64,000 nucleotides of DNA, taken from assembly GCA_937625935.1 (NCBI GenBank), contig OW569356.1, positions 434,001-498,000 of the forward strand, written 5' to 3'. Position numbers and translations under genes: made by a program. The stretch comes from Tetramitus jugosus (lineage: Eukaryota; Heterolobosea; Eutetramitea; Acrasida; Vahlkampfiidae). How positions within the stretch are numbered: position 1 is the stretch's first letter; each line of letters starts with the position of its first letter. The notes under the pieces were generated by a model. It ran no database searches. It was given only the letters and a program-made list of their open reading frames with translations, and was not told the origin of the DNA. Positions 39,838-48,101 of the stretch are shown piece after piece.

Positions 39838-40522
39838 TTACAATTGTGGGCGTGTGGTGGGGCGATCTGGAATGTATGTTGATGAAACCCTTGACTCTCC
39901 TGTGAGTAGATTGTATCCGACTGATGAATCCTTTTGGAAGAGTCTGGTTGCTCTTATAGCTCCAGAGTGATGGGCCATATCACGCTTATACTTTTCACTT
40001 AATCTATCCTTCTCATTCTTGCTATCCATCGAGATTAAATCATATCGAACACTGGAGTTGTTCTTTCGAACCATTTCTGCGTTTCTCTTGGTTTCTAGCT
40101 TTTCAAGCTCTTTTCTATGTTCATTCTCCACTTGTCTCTTCTTCTGTTCTTCCTTGTTGGTGTTGGATTCTCTCTTGACATCAATCAGCTTTTGCTTTCG
40201 AGCTAACACATTATCTCGGCGAACCTTCTCCTCTCCCGCAGTGTCTTAAGATCAATGATTAATTAGTAAGGTTGCATCCAAAACCATATCATAGTACACT
40301 TCACCAACACAACATACCTGTATGGAATCGCTCATTGTCATTCAGGAATCCAAGAGCATCTTGTTGAACTCGAATGGGATTCTTATCGGGGTCATGTCTC
40401 TGAAAACCTTCTCTTCGGTCAGCCAGTCTCTGCTTCTCAAAAGCGTGCTTGTCTCCTCTAACTCCACGAGAAGACCTTCCTTGGGACTGAACATTCCTGA
40501 AACTCGGTGTGGGGGCGTTCAT
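39838..40522 (-). CDS. Small charged helical protein, function unknown (two exons)
   Basis: Model: exon 1 40522..40318, intron 40317..40245 (73 bp, donor GTATGT, acceptor TTAAG, phase 1), exon 2 40244..39838; 203 residues. The join reads NDNERFHT then DTAGEEKVRRDNVLARK. Basic N-terminus with a SFRNVQSQGRSSRG stretch, a long Lys/Glu helix (about 75-145), then RATRLFQKDSSVGYNLLTGE near the C-terminus. The YNLLTGE-like motif after a basic helix occurs in some axonemal and basal-body proteins, which would suit an amoeboflagellate, but this is weak inference. Ends 116 bp from the convergent LRR gene. Confidence 0.65.
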
Positions 40523-40591
40523 AGAGCTATTCGCAATTCACAGTACTGTATTTGCTCAGAGAAAACGCAACAACGCCGAGCGAAAAAGTCG

Positions 40592-40664
40592 TGGAGGCGC
40601 CGGGAATCGAACCCAGGACCTCTTCCATGCTAAGGAAGCGCTCTACCAACTGAGCCACGCCCCC
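40592..40664 (-). tRNA. tRNA-Ala (anticodon AGC)
   Basis: 73 nt, no intron. Acceptor GGGGGCG pairs with CGCCTCC including the G3-U70 wobble pair that is the alanine identity element. D-arm TGGCTCAGTTGGTAGAGC gives the A box; the anticodon stem-loop TTCCTTAGCATGGAA reads AGC; T-arm GGTTCGATTCC gives the B box. A TTTTT Pol III terminator follows within about 10 nt downstream. Confidence 0.97.
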
Positions 40665-40881
40665 GATATATTAATTTTAATATACAATTTCTCCAAATTT
40701 AAAAAATAGGAAAATTTTAAAGTGGTTGCTGTTTCGTCGGAAACTAGCGCTTGATGGTTGCTCGTTTATGTCTTTAAGTAAAACATTTCGTTCAACTAGA
40801 ATATTTTTTTAAATTGTGGGGCGGAGTTGTGGGCACTCTACAGATTCACAACACGAGGATCAGAGGTGAAGATACAGAGGA

Positions 40882-43800
40882 ATGTCGAGCAATTGTGTTC
40901 AAGATGAATTTGAAGAAAAAGAATATTCATTAAATAATGAGAACCTCAATTTGTTGAAACACACTGTTATTGAGAATGTTACCAATCAGTTGAGACGGTC
41001 AGATATTCAATCCCACTTTGGGGTGCCTACTTGCGTTAGAAGAAGTAAATTAGATCGTTGCTTGATATTGGGAACCACTATTGGTGCAATGCTCGTGTAT
41101 GAAATGGATCCGATCAACCGCCAATTGATGTTGAAATCCATCTTAGAACACAAGGATCCGATTACCATTGGTAGCATCACATGCATCGACATCACATCGA
41201 ACGGTGATTTAATTGTTGCCGGGCACTCCTCTGGTAGTATATGTATTTGGCAAACAGAAAAAGAGCGAATATTGAAAGTGATTGATGATTTGTTCGAAAA
41301 TGAGATTAGTACCTTAGGAATCACTGAAAGTGAATCATCTTCGATAGGTCGAATTATAGCCGCTGATAGCAGAGGATCCCTAATGGTGTTCGATCTCTCA
41401 AAATCCTGGTTTCGCTTCACATACGCAGTAGAATATGAAATAGAGTTAAAAAGGGAGAGAATAGTCGATTTAAAGATACTCTACACACCTCGACCGGGTG
41501 TTTCATTGGTCGCTTTCATTTCGGAGCACCGTTTGTTCATGTTTGATATTTTTCCAAGAGTTCCTGTTCCATTGACATCGAATCCTATCTTGATCAGCCA
41601 GTGCTCTCCGGATAATGGCCAACAGTGTTTATCAGTAGCATGGTATACACATCACTCGAAAGGTTCTGTTGAAGAGAAACTTGTTGCTGTTTTGTATCGA
41701 ATGTACATTGTAGTTTATCGACTACGTCCCAATGAAGAAAACCCATCACGTTGCTATTTGGAGGAATATAGAAGAATAGGGATAGACAGAAAATGTACCG
41801 TTATTGAATGGGTATCATACACAACTTTAGTTGCTCTAGCTGATTTTGGAGTTATGCATTTGATCGATATCTCTCACGAAGATCCCACTATCAATCAAAC
41901 GACTCTGTCAACAAACGATGTTATTTTATCATCAGGTATTGAATGTATCCAGAATGAAATAGTACTTCTGGATATTCAACCCTTGGGACCTTCTCTCTCC
42001 AAGATTACTGTTCTGGGATGGAAGGAGAGAATATACACCTTCGTCAAAGAGGGAAAGTGGATGGAGGGTGTTAATTTAGGGGTAAACATGTACAAAAGAA
42101 GAGTGACTGATTTTCTCCAACAAACTTCTGAAGACAAAACTACTCAACAAATAGTCACAATGCTTGAAAAGATTATGGAACAGAAGTTAAGCGAAGTGAT
42201 GAAGGATGAAAACTGCCCCAATGAAACCATTATATTTTGCATGAAATCCTGTATGGACCTAGGAAGAAAGGAATATGTTTTTAGTAACATTTTCAATCTT
42301 CTCAGTGGAAGAGTCGAAAAGTACTTCGAATGTCTCGAACAATTGATCTTAAATTCTTACGTCGAAGAACTCCCTCAAACCATTCTTCTTCAATATATGG
42401 ACCGAATATCGAATCATTCGTCAGACTTAATGATTATCGATAAATCATTGTCCAAACTAAATATTCAACATGTGGAGTTTGAGAAATTGAGACCATTGTG
42501 CTGTCGATCAGAGTCCGAACTCTTCTACACCTTGTGCCATAGTTACGATCAACTCCAGAGAGAGTATCTGCAGCCCCTAATTGAAATGTATGCATCCATA
42601 GCATTGACAAGAACAGACGGACGTATCTTGGATACAATCATAGATGTTATTGACCGGTACTCTTCTGGTTTGACCACTGTATCCGAGTGTGCAGCTGATG
42701 CGAAGAAAGATGTGTTGGACTTTTTCTTCTTCTCAAACAAGTGGAATCCGAAGAACAAGTTATCCCAACAGTTAATTGAACTGAAGAAGGACAATTGTTT
42801 TGCTCAGCTGGTGGTTCTTCGACCGATTCTAATTCTTGATATCTTCAAGAAAATTCTTTGTGATGAAAGTAGAACGTCACCTTGGGATGAATATAACAGA
42901 CAGGAAGTGCTGGATAGAGCTCGCAGCACGATCGAAAACACATTGACCAAGGAGCCAAAAGTGTCGTTCTACGAATTCTACTGTGAGCTTCTCGCTACGG
43001 ATCATGTCAACCAGGCATCCTCAGATGATTTCACTCGAATGGTGAATGACATTGCAGCAAATATTAGCGAGGATAGGGAGAGCAAAGAGACGAGACAATA
43101 CAAGTTAATACGAACTCTTGAGGTTCGGCAGAAAAAGGGAATGCTATCAACTGACTTAGTACCCCTTCAAAGTATCGTCCGAAAACATAAGCTATATACT
43201 CTCGCTCGTTTTATCTTCTCAGTTACCAAAAAGTGGAAATGGTATGTAGATATCAACTACGAGAGATTAACAAACAAAACTGGTCCAGTATCTGAGACAG
43301 AAAAAGAAGATATGAAGAGTGTTGTTGTACAGGTGATTAATGATGTGAAGAAGGAGGAAGCAGCCCATTCTTATATTTTGACCGAGATCGACAGAGATCT
43401 GAACAAAGCACAAGAAAGAGGAGATGATGCCCAGTTCCAGAGACTTCGATGTCTCTTAGCTGTCTATGTCCATTGCGCTTTCAAGAGCTGTCTTACCGAG
43501 AAAGCTGCTCTCAAGTATGCCAACAAGTTGCTCCAACAAGATTCATTCAAATTGGCAAGCGAATTGTACAGAAGAAGAACAAAGGGATTTCGGCCGACCC
43601 TTATGCTTCAACGATCGGGAGACGGCATCTCTCCTTGTCGTATTGACAAAATATCGACCAGCGCCATACGAGATAAACTTGTTCTATGTGTGCTAGAAAA
43701 GGAGACATGGGAAGAAGAGGACCCAAACATCTATTTCCCCCAGGATAAAAGGAGGAGAACAAGCTCCCTTGCACGCGGAACAATCTCTCATCTAGAAAGA

Positions 43801-43914
43801 GAACCAACAAAACGGGTTGGTCGTCCGATGAGTGAAACTAGATCATCAAACTTGGGTCAGCACAGAGTGATCGATATTTTAGATTTTGATGAAATACTTG
43901 ATTCATTGCTCTAG
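40882..43914 (+). CDS. VPS8: VPS8, CORVET tethering complex subunit
   Basis: 1010 residues, single exon. An N-terminal beta-propeller (about 40-370) includes LILGTTIGAMLVYEMD and GDLIVAGHSSGSICIWQTEKE. A linker at about 370-395 with SKITVLGWKERIYTFVKEGKWMEG is followed by the helical Vps8 core, recognised by LEQLILNSYVEELPQTILL and LRPLCCRSESELFYTLCHSY then EYLQPLIEMYASI. In opisthokonts VPS8 is the Rab5-binding end of CORVET, which tethers early endosomes. It is shorter than yeast or human VPS8 (about 1270-1430), and no C-terminal RING finger is seen: the C-terminus is basic and Ser-rich (KDKRRRTS-like). It ends 24 bp from the stop of the convergent transporter gene. Confidence 0.82.
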   Translation: MSSNCVQDEFEEKEYSLNNENLNLLKHTVIENVTNQLRRSDIQSHFGVPTCVRRSKLDRCLILGTTIGAMLVYEMDPINRQLMLKSILEHKDPITIGSITCIDITSNGDLIVAGHSSGSICIWQTEKERILKVIDDLFENEISTLGITESESSSIGRIIAADSRGSLMVFDLSKSWFRFTYAVEYEIELKRERIVDLKILYTPRPGVSLVAFISEHRLFMFDIFPRVPVPLTSNPILISQCSPDNGQQCLSVAWYTHHSKGSVEEKLVAVLYRMYIVVYRLRPNEENPSRCYLEEYRRIGIDRKCTVIEWVSYTTLVALADFGVMHLIDISHEDPTINQTTLSTNDVILSSGIECIQNEIVLLDIQPLGPSLSKITVLGWKERIYTFVKEGKWMEGVNLGVNMYKRRVTDFLQQTSEDKTTQQIVTMLEKIMEQKLSEVMKDENCPNETIIFCMKSCMDLGRKEYVFSNIFNLLSGRVEKYFECLEQLILNSYVEELPQTILLQYMDRISNHSSDLMIIDKSLSKLNIQHVEFEKLRPLCCRSESELFYTLCHSYDQLQREYLQPLIEMYASIALTRTDGRILDTIIDVIDRYSSGLTTVSECAADAKKDVLDFFFFSNKWNPKNKLSQQLIELKKDNCFAQLVVLRPILILDIFKKILCDESRTSPWDEYNRQEVLDRARSTIENTLTKEPKVSFYEFYCELLATDHVNQASSDDFTRMVNDIAANISEDRESKETRQYKLIRTLEVRQKKGMLSTDLVPLQSIVRKHKLYTLARFIFSVTKKWKWYVDINYERLTNKTGPVSETEKEDMKSVVVQVINDVKKEEAAHSYILTEIDRDLNKAQERGDDAQFQRLRCLLAVYVHCAFKSCLTEKAALKYANKLLQQDSFKLASELYRRRTKGFRPTLMLQRSGDGISPCRIDKISTSAIRDKLVLCVLEKETWEEEDPNIYFPQDKRRRTSSLARGTISHLEREPTKRVGRPMSETRSSNLGQHRVIDILDFDEILDSLL

Positions 43915-43938
43915 TGATCTCATTCAACAGCTGTCGAA

Positions 43939-45315
43939 TTACAAAATATCAAATAAATGTCTCTTCCAATTGTTTTTGCCCTCATTGTCCTTCACTTGTC
44001 GCTTGTACCACCCGGTCAACTTTACACACTTGATTGCAGCGTACAACAATGCACCTGCAAGAATAAAGGATGCACCCATGATATGAGAGGGAGTAAACCT
44101 AAACACCTTCAGCTTCCAAGATGCCGGTATAATATGAGTGATATCAAGTACACTATACATGATAACTTGGGGGAACATGACAAGTTGATGAACGAGTCCC
44201 ACACTGATGGCTTGTCCATGCGTAGTGAACGCTACGATCGCACTCTGATACAAAAGCGTAACCAACACACCTCCGAGAGTGACCAATGCCATGGGCCATT
44301 GTTCAACCAACGCCTGCCACACCACATCGCTGAAGCGCTCGTTCACAAGAGGAACAAGCGTTTCTACAATCAATGCAGGCACAAGCATAAACATTGCAGC
44401 CATACCCATCTTGAGCATTGTCATATCAATAATGGACATGAAGAGCTCTGGATCCTTCTCCGTGTCCAAAATCACCGTACGCAACAAAACAGTTGCACAA
44501 CCAGAGCAAAACGAAGAAGCGATAATGATCAATGCCCCGGGCAAGTTCTTGGAATCGACAGACCAACCCAGGCTGATATCAAGGCTCAACAGAATGGCAC
44601 CCAATGCAATTAACCATGCACACATGAGTGCCACCACAGAGAACCGATCCCGCTTGAAAATCAAGGACAAAACAACGACCCAGACAATCGAAGACGTACG
44701 CAACAACACATAGGTATTCAAAGACGATTTGTCCAATCCGAGACCCGTCAGTGTAATAATCGCAGCAAACAACGCACTCACCACAATTAAACGCCTCATC
44801 TTTCGCCGCAGTAACCTCCAATCACCAAAAATCCACTGAGTCCGTGCATCTTGCTGCGGCCACAAGAACTGTTTCATCAGATTGAACATGAGCAGGCATA
44901 GAGCTACGAGACCGACTTGTATCAACGATGTAGTCATGGGAAAGTGAAATCCTTGTTGACTACCAAAACCATTGAACAAACACTTGTTGTACAGTGGGAG
45001 TAACATGTCAGATGAGACGTACACTGTGAGGGCAATGACCGTGACGATCAATGAACGATTTCTTGGAACTCTGGCCACTGGTGCTTGAGCTTCTTCACCA
45101 TGAGCTTCTTGTTTCATGCTATTGCTATTGCTACTGTTCATGTTGTGATGATGCAGTAGAAGCTTTGATTGATGATGATCGTTATGAGGATCATCATGAT
45201 GATAATGGTCATCCTCTTCACTATTGTTGTAATCATCGTCGTCATCATGAGGATGGTCGTTGTAATGTTCGTTGACGGAGAAATGAGACTTGGTGCTGCC
45301 GTAGTCTGTCAACAT
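43939..45315 (-). CDS. Triose-phosphate/nucleotide-sugar transporter family (DMT superfamily, SLC35C2-like)
   Basis: 458 residues, single exon. The first 95 residues are a His/Asp/Asn-rich cytosolic tail (HYNDHPHDDDDDYNN style). From residue 96 about ten membrane helices follow: LIVTVIALTVYVSSDMLLPLYNKCLF (helix 1 with the NK of TPT proteins), LTGLGLDKSSLNTYVLLRTS, IVWVVVLSLIFKRDRF, GALIIIASSFCSGCATVLLR and a C-terminal ASFILAGALLYAAIK. The pattern fits the TPT family near SLC35C2/Ymd8-type Golgi transporters. Substrate unknown. The His/Asp tail might bind metal, but homopolymer drift is equally likely. Confidence 0.75.
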   Translation of the reverse strand: MLTDYGSTKSHFSVNEHYNDHPHDDDDDYNNSEEDDHYHHDDPHNDHHQSKLLLHHHNMNSSNSNSMKQEAHGEEAQAPVARVPRNRSLIVTVIALTVYVSSDMLLPLYNKCLFNGFGSQQGFHFPMTTSLIQVGLVALCLLMFNLMKQFLWPQQDARTQWIFGDWRLLRRKMRRLIVVSALFAAIITLTGLGLDKSSLNTYVLLRTSSIVWVVVLSLIFKRDRFSVVALMCAWLIALGAILLSLDISLGWSVDSKNLPGALIIIASSFCSGCATVLLRTVILDTEKDPELFMSIIDMTMLKMGMAAMFMLVPALIVETLVPLVNERFSDVVWQALVEQWPMALVTLGGVLVTLLYQSAIVAFTTHGQAISVGLVHQLVMFPQVIMYSVLDITHIIPASWKLKVFRFTPSHIMGASFILAGALLYAAIKCVKLTGWYKRQVKDNEGKNNWKRHLFDIL

Positions 45316-45538
45316 GTTGTTGTTTCTATTTTCAATTTTTACTTTTTGTTGCTTTAATTATGGGGAGGATGATGATGAATGATGTTGGAAATAATTGGTA
45401 ACAAGCTCTCTCGTGTGAGTTGTTCAGATCGAGTAGGACGTGTCTCTTGGGGATTTTGTGTTTCTCTGCACCTTCCATGTCGGAATAAAGAAGGGAGAGG
45501 ACAACTTACAACTTTTGCGGCAACTAGAGGAGGTTTGA

Positions 45539-46540
45539 ATGGATGGTGGCAAAACGAGTGCCAATCATTATGATTACACTCTTCTTGGTGTGGAGGGTGG
45601 TGGGATACTACCTAGTATCATGAAAGCTTCCACAACTAGCCCAGGAGGAGTGATGAGCTCGAGGAGAACCCAAGAAGCAATGAATGACCTTCACAAGCAC
45701 CGTTTTCAATCCAAGAATTGTTCTTACTACCAAAAGTACCAATTCCTTAATGAAGGAGTAAAACGGAACAACCAATACCAAAACAAAACAATATCTGGGA
45801 AGAGAACGAGGTTTCCACTCATTGCAGGAGCCCAGCAGACAACATTAACACCAAATTTGGGAGAAGAGATCAACTCGGTTGTCACTCCTGCAAAACAGAT
45901 GGACTTAATCCTAAACATCAATGGAGATTCATGCAAAAAGAAACAAGTGAAGTATCAATTGGAGAAGAATATGAATCAAACTATTTATTTCGCCAGACAC
46001 CCGTTAACAGGTGAATTGATGCAGAAACCTCGTGCTGTAAACAATATATCGAATCAACTGGTTCAAAAGCAAATCGAGAGCAATAAGGACCAGAGAGGAA
46101 AAGGTCTAAACGCAGGGATTTCTCTTGCTCAAATAAGTATCGCTGGCAGTACAGCACTCCCCAAATATAAAAACAATGGCGATAGTCCAAAGAATGGATG
46201 GTCACCGAGAAAGAGCAAGCCACAACAAAATGGAATCACGATAGAACACCTCGAACACTCAGAAAGATCTCTCGATAGTTCTTCTCATAGAAATATTTGC
46301 CACTCTTTAGGAATGAAAGTCACACAATCAACTCCCAGATATAAGAAAAATCCAAGCTCGAAAGAGTATCAATTAGCTCCAAAACTTTCTATTGAAACAG
46401 AAAGTGATGACGACGAACGGGATGAAGGAGTTTCCATGTGGCCTACCGATAATGAATCGCTCCTCGAGGAGCTCACCATTAAGGATTTTATGATCCTAAC
46501 TACCCAATCGTCTAGTGAATGTATTCAACCATCTACCTAA
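45539..46540 (+). CDS. Hypothetical polar protein
   Basis: 333 residues, single exon. Low in hydrophobic residues, rich in Asn, Gln, Ser and Lys; no signal peptide, membrane segment or recognised domain. A segment around residue 150 reads YFARHPLTGELMQKPRAVNN, and the C-terminus is acidic (ESDDDERDEGVSMWPTDNES). Codon composition is similar to neighbours and the frame is uninterrupted for 1 kb, which supports a real gene. It diverges from the transporter gene with 223 bp between starts. Confidence 0.6.
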   Translation: MDGGKTSANHYDYTLLGVEGGGILPSIMKASTTSPGGVMSSRRTQEAMNDLHKHRFQSKNCSYYQKYQFLNEGVKRNNQYQNKTISGKRTRFPLIAGAQQTTLTPNLGEEINSVVTPAKQMDLILNINGDSCKKKQVKYQLEKNMNQTIYFARHPLTGELMQKPRAVNNISNQLVQKQIESNKDQRGKGLNAGISLAQISIAGSTALPKYKNNGDSPKNGWSPRKSKPQQNGITIEHLEHSERSLDSSSHRNICHSLGMKVTQSTPRYKKNPSSKEYQLAPKLSIETESDDDERDEGVSMWPTDNESLLEELTIKDFMILTTQSSSECIQPST

Positions 46541-46613
46541 TTCCATGAAAATGCTACCGTACATGATCTGAGAAAGATCAATGATGAGAAATCAGATGAA
46601 CCTATCAGAGCAA

Positions 46614-47885
46614 CTATTGGATGCGAGAGATGTATCGATTTGACGCAAATGGTTGAATGGTACCACACGACCACTTTTTCACATCATAGTATCTATCATA
46701 GACAGTGCTAGAGAAATGACCGATATGTTTAAACCATAATTTGCCTGACACGTGCAACGATCCTGATTGTTCACACATTTGACAATATTTGGCATACACA
46801 CGGCGCTCTTCCTCTGTTTGAGCACCACGACCACCAGATAAACATCTCTGAATCATTACATCGTGAGGTAGTGGTACCATTCGCTCTCCATCAGCTCTCA
46901 TCTTCAACAACTCTTCGTCTCGTTGTTCCAACAAACGAACAACAGCGTCAAGAGACGATTGAGAGAAAACAAGACCACTACCGCCAGTAGCAACAAACAA
47001 TCCACAGAATGGCTCTCCCAAATCTCTCTTCTCTGATAGAATATCTAGGGAATGATACAAAAGTGACATTCCATTTGCTTTGCTGCTACTTGGAATGGCA
47101 TGTGCCCTTGCCAACTCATCCTGTGAGCAAGCTGGGAAATCATCCTCCAATAACATGATGTAATCATGAATCTGCTCTCTCTTGAATCGTATCTTGGCCA
47201 ACTTTTCTCTATGTTTTGTCGATGCATGTTTCAACAACGATGCTGCATGGGCCTTTTGCAACAGGAACACATCGTCTTCAATATCGAGCTTCACTTGTTG
47301 ATCGTCAATGCAGTGAATTTGAATCAAGTAGGACAATGGATTCACATCCACCATTTTACCATCATCTTTCATCACATTTGCTTCAGAAGAGGTAGTGTCA
47401 TCTGTGTGTGTTGTCATTTGAACACTCGATGACAGAAAATCTTCAAAAATCTGTTGCATGGCATAAAATTGCCCATGTGCCTCTCCAAAATGATTCACAA
47501 CCACAATTTGTAACTGATATCGATCAATGATCTCCCTAATGAGCATAAATCGTTCATTCAACGTCTCACGCTCATAATAACCAACGAAATGTTTGAATTG
47601 ATCAATAATGGAATGGATTGTAGTCAACAAATGGATGTCATTGTTTGGCCTAGGGCTCGTTAGGATCGCCACCGTCAATATGGTCGTGCTCGGTGGTGGA
47701 TTGAAGACTGTAGTCGTGAACCGGGCATTGGCTTTCAGATTCTCCGCTACTTTGAGCGGGTGATCCACACGATAAATTGGTGAGTGTGGCAGAAGAGAAA
47801 CACGAGAAAAACGAAGAACCAGCATGCTTGAGAGCATACTGACAATAATTAAAATTGCAATCAAGTATCGAAAGATGGTGGTCAT
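46614..47885 (-). CDS. Type II membrane glycosyltransferase-like protein (GnT-IV/PGAP4-like)
   Basis: 423 residues. One N-terminal membrane anchor (FRYLIAILIIVSMLSSMLVL, residues 5-24) gives type II Golgi topology. Catalytic-domain features: LTVAILTSPRPNN, a YIMLLEDDFPACSQ block whose EDD is a likely DXD-type metal-nucleotide motif, GLFVATGGSGLVFSQSSLD, PLPHDVMIQRCLSGG and a C-terminal KWSCGTIQPF. This order (EDDFPAC, GGSGL, DVxIQxCL, final W-C) resembles GnT-IV (MGAT4) and the PGAP4/TMEM246 GPI-GalNAc transferase group. Donor and acceptor cannot be decided from sequence. Confidence 0.65.
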   Translation of the reverse strand: MTTIFRYLIAILIIVSMLSSMLVLRFSRVSLLPHSPIYRVDHPLKVAENLKANARFTTTVFNPPPSTTILTVAILTSPRPNNDIHLLTTIHSIIDQFKHFVGYYERETLNERFMLIREIIDRYQLQIVVVNHFGEAHGQFYAMQQIFEDFLSSSVQMTTHTDDTTSSEANVMKDDGKMVDVNPLSYLIQIHCIDDQQVKLDIEDDVFLLQKAHAASLLKHASTKHREKLAKIRFKREQIHDYIMLLEDDFPACSQDELARAHAIPSSSKANGMSLLYHSLDILSEKRDLGEPFCGLFVATGGSGLVFSQSSLDAVVRLLEQRDEELLKMRADGERMVPLPHDVMIQRCLSGGRGAQTEEERRVYAKYCQMCEQSGSLHVSGKLWFKHIGHFSSTVYDRYYDVKKWSCGTIQPFASNRYISRIQ

Positions 47886-48101
47886 TTCTTTCTTCTGTTA
47901 GCTCTGGTGTCGATTGGTTGTGATCCGGTGATTCTGGGCAGCAAACCTTTGGGAAAAATTCTTGTGGTTTTCTTAGCCGACAACAATTTTCACGACAACA
48001 TACTTCAACCAATCGATTGAGCTTCAATATTTTCACACACGCACAAAAAAAATCATTTCCGCCTTCATTCAAAACAACAAAGCAGCACACAAACATCAAT
48101 A

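Noticed and set aside
43957-44713. Two + strand frames of 144 and 218 codons
   Set aside because: Antisense of the transporter's membrane helices; composition mirrors hydrophobic codons.
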